NCBI RefSeq assembly: GCF_900115775.1
Contig: NZ_FOXS01000004.1
Location: 62,001-126,000 of the forward strand
Reading direction: 5' to 3'
DNA from: Hymenobacter arizonensis
Lineage (GTDB): Bacteria; Bacteroidota; Bacteroidia; Cytophagales; Hymenobacteraceae
Length of the DNA stretch: 64,000 nt
In this document: one piece after another, positions 45,322 to 53,932 of the stretch
Layout: the number at the start of each line of letters is the position of its first letter
How positions within the stretch are numbered: the first letter of the stretch is position 1
Position numbers and translations under genes: made by a program
Notes under the pieces: model-generated
Told to the model about the DNA's origin: nothing
What the model saw: the letters and a program-made list of their open reading frames with translations, nothing else
Database searches by the model: none

Positions 45322-45428
45322 GATGGGTGAAATTTCGAGATGGTGAAATGGTGAGCAGCTGGGTTGGCGATGGACAGGTATGCGGCTATTCGCATCCTCA
45401 TCGTTTTGCCACCCCGCCACCCCACTAC

Positions 45429-45998
45429 TTAATCGGTAAATAATTCGGTGTACAGTTTCTGCAGCCGTTTGCGCAGGTGCAGCACGGCGTAGTGTTTGCG
45501 GGAAATCAGGGTTTTGAGCGGCACGCCGGTTTCTTCCTCCATTTCGCGGAAGGTTTTGTCCTCCAGCTCGTGCCACACAAATACCTGGCGTTGAGCCACG
45601 GGCAGTTCGGCCAGCGCTTCGGTGAGGGCATCCATGAGGGTTTCGCGCAGCAGGCGGTTTTCGGGCGAGTCGTCGGGGGCCGGGAGCAAGTCGGCCAGCA
45701 GCAGGCCTTCGCCGTCGTCCGATGCTTCGGCGGCACCGAAGGCTTCTTCTAGGCTCACGGGGCGCTTGCGGCGGTACAGGTCGGTGATGCGGTTGCGCGC
45801 CACCCGAAACAGCCAGGCCGCGGCCTGCTCCACGGGCTTGAGCATGCGGTAGCTTTCCACGAGCTCGGCGAAGACGTCCTGCAGAAGGTCTTCGGCCTCG
45901 GCCTCGTCGGGAATGCGCCGGCGGATGAACTGCAGCAGCCGCGGCCGCTGCTGCCGCACGGCATCGGCAATCTGGCGGTCTTGCTGCGTGGCCGTCAT
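45429..45998 (-). CDS. RNA polymerase ECF sigma factor
   Basis: A sigma-70 family factor of about 189 residues from the ATG at 45998; ATGs at 46031 and 46040 are also in frame. Region 2 is IRRRIPDEAEAEDLLQDVFAELVESYRM..AAWLFRVARNRITDLYRRKRP. Region 4 is LAELPVAQRQVFVWHELEDKTFREMEEETGVPLKTLISRKHYAVLHLRKRLQ. An acidic insert (FGAAEASDDGEGLLLADLLPAPDDSPEN) separates them. It is followed by a small membrane protein gene, but no typical anti-sigma factor is recognised. Confidence 0.88.
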   Translation of the reverse strand: MTATQQDRQIADAVRQQRPRLLQFIRRRIPDEAEAEDLLQDVFAELVESYRMLKPVEQAAAWLFRVARNRITDLYRRKRPVSLEEAFGAAEASDDGEGLLLADLLPAPDDSPENRLLRETLMDALTEALAELPVAQRQVFVWHELEDKTFREMEEETGVPLKTLISRKHYAVLHLRKRLQKLYTELFTD

Positions 45999-46205
45999 CG
46001 GAGCAAGGGGGGAGGGGAGCGAAAGAGCCATGGTTTCCATTCTGACCAAGCAGACGCCGGTACCTCTAAATTACTTTAAGTTTTCTGCTAGAACCGTAGC
46101 GTGGATTCAGTGGAGCCGCGCTAGAACGACACCCGCACGGCGCAGGTGCGGACTCGCAGAGTCCGCGCTACGTGAAAAAGGACCATCTTTTTCCTTTTTC
46201 AAGGA

Positions 46206-46213
46206 TACCTTTG
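46206..46213 (+). promoter_or_regulatory. -7 element for nuoK (TACCTTTG)
   Basis: TACCTTTG, the same octamer as upstream of mreB, lies 43 nt upstream of the nuoK ATG. It supports independent transcription of the nuoK-nuoL fragment. Confidence 0.5.
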
Positions 46214-46256
46214 CCGGCCGGCCGGCTGCACTGTTCTATCGCCGGCCCTTTTTCGC

Positions 46257-46589
46257 ATGGACCAAACTATTCCCGAAGTAATCCGCACCGTTCCGCTGCA
46301 GTACTACATCTTCTTCGCCTCGGCCTTGTTTGCCATTGGGGTCACGGGGGTGCTGGTGCGGCGCAACGCCATCATTATTTTCATGTGCGTCGAGCTGATG
46401 CTCAATGCCGTGAACATTTTGCTCACGGCATTTTCGGCTTATCGGGCCGACCCTAACGGCCAGATTTTCGTGTTTTTCATCATGGCCGTGGCCGCCGCCG
46501 AAGTGTCGGTGGGCTTGGGCATCATCGTCATGATTTACCGCAACTTCCAGACCACCGACGTCAATTTATTGAGCCGTTTAAAATGGTAG
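46257..46589 (+). CDS. nuoK: NADH-quinone oxidoreductase subunit K
   Basis: A 110-residue complex I subunit with three membrane helices: YYIFFASALFAIGVTGVLVRRNAIIIFMCVELMLNAVNILLTAFS, then IFVFFIMAVAAAEVSVGLGIIVMIYRNF. The buried Glu residues in MCVELMLNAVN and AAAEVSVGLGI are essential for proton transfer in the family. It is followed by nuoL beyond a palindromic element. The nuoJ gene that normally precedes it is not present here. Confidence 0.95.
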   Translation: MDQTIPEVIRTVPLQYYIFFASALFAIGVTGVLVRRNAIIIFMCVELMLNAVNILLTAFSAYRADPNGQIFVFFIMAVAAAEVSVGLGIIVMIYRNFQTTDVNLLSRLKW

Positions 46590-46596
46590 TCATCCT

Positions 46597-46683
46597 GTCA
46601 TCCTGAGCGGAGCGAAGGACCTGATGCCAGTCGAACGATTAATGTTCTGGTGTGACAAGGTCCTTCGCTCCGCTCAGGATGAC
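46597..46683. repeat. GTCAT-type palindromic element (TCCT/AGGA arms), nuoK|nuoL
   Basis: Nearly perfect inverted arms GTCATCCTGAGCGGAGCGAA and complement, starting 8 nt past the nuoK stop and ending 32 nt before nuoL. Confidence 0.9.
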
Positions 46684-46715
46684 AGTTCTTTTAGTATCGC
46701 TAGCATAGCCCTACA

Positions 46716-48656
<1,941 letters not shown>

Positions 48657-48675
48657 GCCATAAGGCGAGGACGTG

Positions 48676-49014
48676 ATGAGCAAGTGTTTATTATTTCTGG
48701 GAGACATCGGAGGAAGCGAAATGATGCTTCTGATGGTATCATTCCCCATCCTGCTCATCATCCACTTTGTTCCCTCGTTCATTGCGCGCAAGCGGCCCGA
48801 TTTCTTCATTATCCTCCTTGTCAACATTCTGACTGGTTGGTCGATAATTGGTTGGTTGGCCGCTTTATACTTGGCGCTTCGCAAAGTGCCTGTTGTTGGA
48901 CCTGTGGCTCAGCATTCCGTTGCTGACGAGTTGGCTAAACTCCGCGACTTACGCAACCAGGGGGTCATTACGGCGGAAGAGTTTGAGCGTCAAAAACATT
49001 TGATTCTGAACTAG
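48676..49014 (+). CDS. superinfection-immunity-like membrane protein with SHOCT domain
   Basis: A 112-residue protein. Two hydrophobic segments (MLLMVSFPILLIIHFVPSFIA and FFIILLVNILTGWSIIGWLAALYLAL) resemble the T4 Imm-like superinfection immunity family, with the NILTGWSIIGWLAAL core. The last 35 residues form a SHOCT module (ADELAKLRDLRNQGVITAEEFERQKHLIL). A GTG one codon upstream is an alternative start. The Imm-like name is by fold; most chromosomal members have no tested phage role. It follows nuoL by 19 bp and may be read through from it. Confidence 0.8.
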   Translation: MSKCLLFLGDIGGSEMMLLMVSFPILLIIHFVPSFIARKRPDFFIILLVNILTGWSIIGWLAALYLALRKVPVVGPVAQHSVADELAKLRDLRNQGVITAEEFERQKHLILN

Positions 49015-49050
49015 TATATCGACGAGGACTAAGCTGCCAATAGTAAAATG

Positions 49051-49086
49051 AAAAGGGCCGCCTGCAGTAAGCAAGCGGCCCTTTTG
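49051..49086. terminator. bidirectional terminator
   Basis: AAAAGGGCCGC..GCGGCCCTTTT hairpin between the convergent Imm-like and HxlR genes. Confidence 0.82.
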
Positions 49087-49107
49087 TTGTGTCTAGCGTA
49101 TGTCATC

Positions 49108-49452
49108 TCACTTTCCAGCCGCCAGTACTGTCCGGTTTTGCATGCCCCAGGCCTGGATGGCCTCGATAACCGGGGCCAGGGAGTGGCCACATTCGGTTAG
49201 GGAGTACTCAACCGTGGGAGGCACTGTGGGGTAGGGACGGCGCGTCACGATGCCGTGCGACTCCAGTAGTTTAAGCTCCTTGATGAGCATGCGGGCTGTG
49301 ATGCCGGCCACGTCGCGCTCCAGGTGCTTGAAGCGCTGGGTGCCGTGGTGCAGCAGGCTGTGAATGATGGCGAATTTCCACTTTCCCTCCAATACGTCCA
49401 GCGTTTGGCGGAAGGGACAGTCCAGCACGGGTTTTTCTTTGGGGGTGGGCAT
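49108..49452 (-). CDS. HxlR family transcriptional regulator
   Basis: A 114-residue winged-helix regulator: LDCPFRQTLDVLEGKWKFAIIHSLLHHGTQRFKHLERDVAGITARMLIKELKLLESHGIVTRRPYPTVPPTVEYSLTECGHSL. The single N-terminal Cys (Cys11, DCPFRQTL) matches the position of the redox or quinone-sensing Cys in YodB and HypR. It is divergent from a pirin gene, with AGTATAC half-sites between them, so it probably represses pirin until an electrophile is sensed. That link is inferred from position. Confidence 0.9.
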   Translation of the reverse strand: MPTPKEKPVLDCPFRQTLDVLEGKWKFAIIHSLLHHGTQRFKHLERDVAGITARMLIKELKLLESHGIVTRRPYPTVPPTVEYSLTECGHSLAPVIEAIQAWGMQNRTVLAAGK

Positions 49453-49496
49453 ATTTTATGAGCTTGATTATGAGCAAGAGTTACATATGCGTCTCC

Positions 49497-49560
49497 AGTA
49501 TACAAGTGTGTAACTACTTGCAAAAGTATACTAATGGGTTGACCTTTGTTGCATACTAGT
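49497..49560. promoter_or_regulatory. divergent HxlR/pirin control region with AGTATAC half-sites
   Basis: AGTATAC (49497-49503), the palindrome AGTATACT (49525-49532) and GCATACTAGT (49551-49560) recur at about 28-bp and 26-bp steps. A candidate pirin promoter (TTG 49518-49520, 20-nt spacer, GACCTTTG 49541-49548) lies among them, so a bound repressor would block it. Confidence 0.5.
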
Positions 49561-49580
49561 AACAACAAACAGAACGCGTT

Positions 49581-50297
49581 ATGTCTCAATCCGTATTGCA
49601 CCGCGCCGACACCCGCGGGCATGCCAACCACGGCTGGCTCAATTCCTACCACACCTTTAGTTTTGCGAACTACCACAACCCCGAGCGAATGCATTTTGGG
49701 GTGCTGCGGGTGCTCAACGATGACACCGTGGCCGGTGGCATGGGTTTCGGCAAACACCCGCACGACAACATGGAGATTATCTCCATTCCCTTGTCGGGCG
49801 ACCTCGAGCATCAGGACACTACGGGGCGGCAGGCCGTCATCCGCGAAGGCGACGTGCAGGTAATGAGCGCTGGCACGGGCCTGGCCCACAGCGAGAAAAA
49901 CCACAACCCCGACCAGGAAGTGAAGTTCCTGCAGATTTGGGTGTTCCCGAATAAGCGCAACGTGGCCCCGCGCTACGCCCAGCAAAGCTTTCGGGCCGAA
50001 GACCGCCACAACAAGCTGCAGCAGGTGCTCTCGCCCTCGCCCGACGACGAAGGCGTGTGGATACACCAGGATGCTTGGTTCCACCTCACCGACTTGGACG
50101 CGGGCGTGAGCCTGGACTACACGCTGAAGCAAGCCGGCAACGGCGTCTACGCCTTCGTGCTAGAGGGCGACGTCACCATCAACGGGCAGGCGTTGCACCG
50201 CCGTGACGGCTTCGGCCTGTGGGAGGTAGATGCGCTGGCCATTAAGGCCGACAGTACCGCCCGCTTACTGCTTATGGAAGTGCCCATGCTGGGTTAA
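49581..50297 (+). CDS. pirin family protein (YhhW-like)
   Basis: A 238-residue bicupin. The N-terminal domain holds the metal site: HFGVLRVLNDDTVAGGMGFGKHPHDNMEIISIPLSGDLEHQD, then VMSAGTGLAHSEKNHNP, giving the three His and one Glu of the family. The C-terminal cupin has lost metal ligands, as usual (FVLEGDVTINGQALHRRDGFGLWE). E. coli YhhW oxidises quercetin in vitro; the natural substrate is unclear. Divergent from an HxlR regulator, a common pairing that suggests response to aromatic or quinone stress. Confidence 0.93.
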   Translation: MSQSVLHRADTRGHANHGWLNSYHTFSFANYHNPERMHFGVLRVLNDDTVAGGMGFGKHPHDNMEIISIPLSGDLEHQDTTGRQAVIREGDVQVMSAGTGLAHSEKNHNPDQEVKFLQIWVFPNKRNVAPRYAQQSFRAEDRHNKLQQVLSPSPDDEGVWIHQDAWFHLTDLDAGVSLDYTLKQAGNGVYAFVLEGDVTINGQALHRRDGFGLWEVDALAIKADSTARLLLMEVPMLG

Positions 50298-50483
50298 ATT
50301 CCCGCTGGGCAGTCGCTGCTTATTTATTGAGTAATCCTGATTGTTAGCTATTAAAGGATTCAGCTTGCCAGATTAGGCATTCATCGATTAAAAATAGCAA
50401 CTTTTTTAGGTGGATAGGGTATAACGGCACATCTGCTGTCAGCGCCAACGTGGCGGTTGATTCACGACACTATTCACACTCCT

Positions 50484-52067
50484 ATGCACCTAAAACCTCA
50501 ACTCCTACGCGGCCTTGCGCTGGGTGCAGTCATGCTCGGCATGGCTGCCCCAGAAATCAAGGCCCAATCAGCCGATAAAAAAACGGCCATTAGCCTTTCG
50601 GGCAGTGCCTACCAATACAAGGGCAACTACGGTTCCTACTTCTGGGATTGGAGCAAGTCCAACGGCGGTCCTGGCATTTCCTTCAACCGCTACCTCACTT
50701 CCGGCCTCGATTTGGGCCTGCAGCTGGGCTATGTAGAGCTTAAGGGCAACCAAGAGATAATTACCACCAACCGGTTTCAAACCAATGTGGTGCACGGCAA
50801 CCTGGCGTTCAAGTTCAAGCTGAACAACGGTTGGGCCTTCAAGGAAGACGCCTTCATTCAGCCTTACCTGACCATCGCGCCGGGCATGGCTTACTTTAGC
50901 CGGGATGCCACGTTTGCGGGCCGGGCCACCGAAACCAACGCCACGCACTTCGACTTGTTCGGCGCTGCGGGTATCAACTTCCGCCTTAGCGACGGAATCG
51001 GTCTCTTCATTCAGACTGGGCAGCATATTCCTTTCGGTGCCAATATCGACGGCCATCCGGTGCGCGATGATAACCGCATTGATGACCGTTTTCTGCAGCA
51101 CACTGCCGGCCTGACCTTCGCCTTCGGCAAAATGAAGGACGAGGACGGCGACGGCGTATCCGATAAAAAAGACAAGTGCCCCGGCACGCCCGCCGGCGTG
51201 GCCGTGGACCCCAACGGCTGCCCGCTTGACCGCGACGGCGACGGCGTGCCCGACTACCAAGACAAGTGCCCCGACGAAAAAGGGCTTGCGACTCTGGAAG
51301 GCTGCCCTGACCGTGACGGCGATGGCGTGCGCGACAGCGAAGACCAGTGCCCCGACACCCCCGGCAAGGCTGAGCTGCAAGGCTGCCCCGATGCCGACAA
51401 CGACGGCGTGCGCGACAGCGATGACAAGTGCCCCGACACCCCTGCCGGTGTAGCCGTAGACGCTACCGGTTGCCCGCTTGACCGCGACGGCGACGGTGTG
51501 CCCGACTTCCAGGACCGTTGCCCCGACCGTGCCGGTCCGGCTTCGAACCGTGGCTGCCCCGAGATTAAGGCGGAAGCCAAAAAAGTGCTCAACGAGGCCA
51601 CGAAGTACATCAACTTCGAATTCAACAAGGCTCGCTTGCTGCCCACTTCGTATCCCAAGCTGCAGGAACTCGTGAAAATCATGAACGAGTACCCTGACTA
51701 TAGCCTGAGCATTGCCGGCCACACCGACAACGTAGGTGCCGATACTTACAACCTCGGTCTGTCTTATGACCGTGCTGCTGCAGCCAAAGCTTACATGCTG
51801 GAGCAAGGCATAGCGATTGAACGCATCGAGGCACGTGGCTATGGCAAAACCAAGCCCATCGAGACCAATGCAACCAAGGCTGGCCAGGCCCTGAACCGCC
51901 GCGTAGACTTCGACCCCTTCCTGACCGGCGACACCAACCCCGCCGAGACGAAGTATGGTCCAGCACCGACCATCACCGAGTTGAGGAAGACCGGTACGGT
52001 TCCTTCGGCGAAGAAAGCTCCCGCCAAAAAGGCTCCGGCTAAAAAGGCTCCCGTGAAGCGTAAGTAA
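50484..52067 (+). CDS. OmpA family protein with thrombospondin type 3 repeats
   Basis: A 527-residue outer membrane protein. A signal peptide (LLRGLALGAVMLGMAAPEIKAQ) is followed by an 8-strand-type barrel to about residue 215. Five or more calcium-binding thrombospondin type 3 repeats (DxDGDGVxDxxDxCPxTP) cover about 218-358. An OmpA peptidoglycan-binding domain follows (FNKARLLPTSYPKLQEL..SIAGHTDNVGADTYNLGLSYDRAAAAKAYM..GYGKTKPI..NRRVDF). The last 20 residues are an unusual KAPAKKAPAKKAP-type tail. The ATG at 50484 is chosen over one 27 nt upstream. It ties the outer membrane to the wall. Confidence 0.93.
   Translation: MHLKPQLLRGLALGAVMLGMAAPEIKAQSADKKTAISLSGSAYQYKGNYGSYFWDWSKSNGGPGISFNRYLTSGLDLGLQLGYVELKGNQEIITTNRFQTNVVHGNLAFKFKLNNGWAFKEDAFIQPYLTIAPGMAYFSRDATFAGRATETNATHFDLFGAAGINFRLSDGIGLFIQTGQHIPFGANIDGHPVRDDNRIDDRFLQHTAGLTFAFGKMKDEDGDGVSDKKDKCPGTPAGVAVDPNGCPLDRDGDGVPDYQDKCPDEKGLATLEGCPDRDGDGVRDSEDQCPDTPGKAELQGCPDADNDGVRDSDDKCPDTPAGVAVDATGCPLDRDGDGVPDFQDRCPDRAGPASNRGCPEIKAEAKKVLNEATKYINFEFNKARLLPTSYPKLQELVKIMNEYPDYSLSIAGHTDNVGADTYNLGLSYDRAAAAKAYMLEQGIAIERIEARGYGKTKPIETNATKAGQALNRRVDFDPFLTGDTNPAETKYGPAPTITELRKTGTVPSAKKAPAKKAPAKKAPVKRK
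51129..51560 (+). repeat. thrombospondin type 3 repeat array within the OmpA gene
   Basis: Tandem degenerate repeats encode DRDGDGVPDxxDKCPD-type units rich in Asp, with Cys-Pro at each unit end. They are coding repeats of the OmpA-family protein, probably calcium-binding spacers. Confidence 0.85.
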
Positions 52068-52093
52068 GCTGCCCCGCAGCAAGCGCTAAAGTG

Positions 52094-52129
52094 AAAAAAG
52101 GCCCGCTCGATGAGAGCGGGCCTTTTTTT
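52094..52129 (+). terminator. terminator after the OmpA-family gene
   Basis: AAAAAAGGCCCGCTC / GAGCGGGCCTTTTTT perfect hairpin, 27 nt past the stop. Confidence 0.88.
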
Positions 52130-52147
52130 GTGGCTGCTGCATAGCGT

Positions 52148-52385
52148 AGCCTCTCGCGGGGAGCCTGACGTCTGTCATTGCGAGGAGGCACGACGAAGCA
52201 ATCCGTCCTGTAAGAACCAAACAGTTCACTGAAACGACAAGCCCCGGTTCTGCGCAGAGCCAAGGCTTGTCACCTTATGAACTTGGTCGCTGAGACCAGG
52301 ACGGATTGCTTCGTCGTACCTCCTCGCAATGACAGGCGTCAGGCTCCCCTCTCCGCCAGAGAGGGGCCAGCAGGGGTGAGGTTCC
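52148..52385. repeat. composite palindromic element (GTCATTGCGAGG element inside a CCTCACCCC-type element)
   Basis: The inner arms TGTCATTGCGAGGAGG (from 52173) and CCTCCTCGCAATGACA (to 52334), with matching GAAGCAATCCGTC segments, form a long inverted repeat. Within each arm ATTGC pairs with GCAAT. Outside, TCTCGCGGGGAGCCTGACG and CGTCAGGCTCCCCTCTCC with AGGGGTGAGGTT belong to the C/G-rich family seen in the efflux operon. It fills the gap between the convergent OmpA and DUF72 genes. Confidence 0.8.
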
Positions 52386-52403
52386 CCCGCTTCGGCTTGC
52401 TTT

Positions 52404-53123
52404 TTACACCATCGCCAGCATCTGCCGCGCATTGCCAATGGCCGAGGCATCAATGTCGTTATTGAAATAAACGTAAGCCTGCTCTACGCCAGACTGAGCC
52501 TGAATCTCCGCGGTGATGCGCCGTAGGAAACCTTCGTCGTAAGGCGAGCGGTAGAGGTCGGGCACTCCGTGGAAACGGTAGTAGAGCACGGGGGCGGTGG
52601 CTACCACGGCATCGGGGAGCTGGGGGTGGCTTTGGCCGCAGAAGATGACTTTGCGCCGGGCTAGTTCTTCATACACTTCCGGCTGCCACCAGCTGGGGTG
52701 GCGGAATTCTAGCACGTTTAGAAAAGTGGGGTCGAGGCTGTCGAGGATGCGGGCCAGGCGGTCGGGGGCGTAGGCCGTGCGGGGCGGCAGCTGGAAGAGG
52801 ATGGGGCCTAGCTTTTCGAGCAGGCCGCGGGCCGTGGTGTCGTAGAAGTCGCCCAGCAGCTGCTGCACGTTGTTGAACTGCTTGTAGTGGGTGATGAGCT
52901 TGGGGGCTTTCACCGCAAACTGAAAATCGGGCGGACTCTGGGCGTACCAGTTTTCCAGAAACGACAGCTGCGGAAACCGGTAAAAGGTCACGTTCAGCTC
53001 CAGGGTGCGGAAGTGTTGGCTGTAGTAGTCGAACCACAGCCGCATGGGCATTTTTTCGGGGTAAAAAGTGCCGCGCCAGTGGCGGTAATGGTAGCCCGAG
53101 CAGCCGATGTGGAATTGTGTCAT
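52404..53123 (-). CDS. DUF72 domain protein (YecE-like), first copy
   Basis: A 239-residue TIM-barrel-like protein of the DUF72/YecE family: FHIGCSGYHYRHWRGTFYP, FRTLELNVTFYRFP, WYAQSPPDFQFAVKAPKLITHYKQF, LGPILFQLPP, VLEFRHPSWW and YYRFHGVPDLYRSPY. An ATG 18 nt upstream is also possible. The function of DUF72 proteins is unknown. A close paralogue lies directly upstream on the same strand (32 bp away), so this is a tandem duplication kept as a pair. Confidence 0.88.
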   Translation of the reverse strand: MTQFHIGCSGYHYRHWRGTFYPEKMPMRLWFDYYSQHFRTLELNVTFYRFPQLSFLENWYAQSPPDFQFAVKAPKLITHYKQFNNVQQLLGDFYDTTARGLLEKLGPILFQLPPRTAYAPDRLARILDSLDPTFLNVLEFRHPSWWQPEVYEELARRKVIFCGQSHPQLPDAVVATAPVLYYRFHGVPDLYRSPYDEGFLRRITAEIQAQSGVEQAYVYFNNDIDASAIGNARQMLAMV

Positions 53124-53155
53124 ACCGTCGGCAAACGGCATATGCGGCCGGGTTG

Positions 53156-53905
53156 TTAAGGTTGAGCTTGGAGCAGCAGCTGCATTTGGCGGGCATTTTC
53201 CACGCCCACGGCAGCTATGCCATTGTTGAAATACAGGTACACTTCCTTCACGTTTTTGGCGGCCTGCACTTCGGCGGCGATGCGGGCCAGGAATTCCGGG
53301 CTGTAGGGCGATTTATAGAGCTCGGGCACGCCGTGGAAGCGGTAGTAGATAACGTCGGTGTTGGCTATTACTTCGTCGGGCAGCTCCAGGGGCGGCGGGT
53401 AGCTCTGGCCCACGAAGGCCACGCCGTGCCGGGCCAGGGTGCGCTGCACTTCACCGTCCCACCAGCTGGGGTGGCGGAACTCGGCCACGTTGTTAAAATT
53501 GGGGTCGAGGCTGTTGAGGAGCCGCTCCATCAGCTCCTCGGTGTAGGCAGCTTTTGGCGGTAGCTGGAACAGCATGGGGCCCAGCTTATCGCGCAGGCCC
53601 TCGGCCACGGTGGCGTAGAAATCGGCCAGAATGGGCTGGGCTTCGGCGTTGAATTTCTTGTAGTGCGTGACCTGGCGCGGCGCTTTCACGGCAAACCGGA
53701 AGTCGGCGGGGCTTTGCGCGTACCAGGTTTCGAAGGCCTTCAACTCCGGCATGCGGTAGAAGGTCACGTTCAGCTCCAGAGTGTTGAACTGCGTGCAGTA
53801 GTACTCAAACCACTTGCGCGGCGGCAGGCCTTCGGGGTAAAACACGCCCTTCCAGTCACGGAAGGAAAAGCCGGAGCAGCCGATGTGGTAGGAGGGCAGG
53901 GGCAT
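53156..53905 (-). CDS. DUF72 domain protein (YecE-like), second copy
   Basis: A 249-residue paralogue of the neighbouring DUF72 protein, sharing IGCSGFSFRDWKGVFYPEGLP, FNTLELNVTFYRMP, WYAQSPADFRFAVKAPRQVTHYKKF, LGPMLFQLPP, EFRHPSWW and YYRFHGVPELYKSPY. The two differ through the variable loops, so the duplication is not recent. It is 27 bp downstream of the RND pump gene and may be read through from the efflux operon. Function unknown. Confidence 0.88.
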   Translation of the reverse strand: MPLPSYHIGCSGFSFRDWKGVFYPEGLPPRKWFEYYCTQFNTLELNVTFYRMPELKAFETWYAQSPADFRFAVKAPRQVTHYKKFNAEAQPILADFYATVAEGLRDKLGPMLFQLPPKAAYTEELMERLLNSLDPNFNNVAEFRHPSWWDGEVQRTLARHGVAFVGQSYPPPLELPDEVIANTDVIYYRFHGVPELYKSPYSPEFLARIAAEVQAAKNVKEVYLYFNNGIAAVGVENARQMQLLLQAQP

Positions 53906-53932
53906 CAGGCGGAAAGCTGGTGAGGCTGGCGT

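Noticed and set aside
48676-49014. phage remnant or defence gene, suggested by the Imm-like fold
   Set aside because: No phage or defence genes surround it; chromosomal Imm-like/SHOCT proteins are common without phage context.
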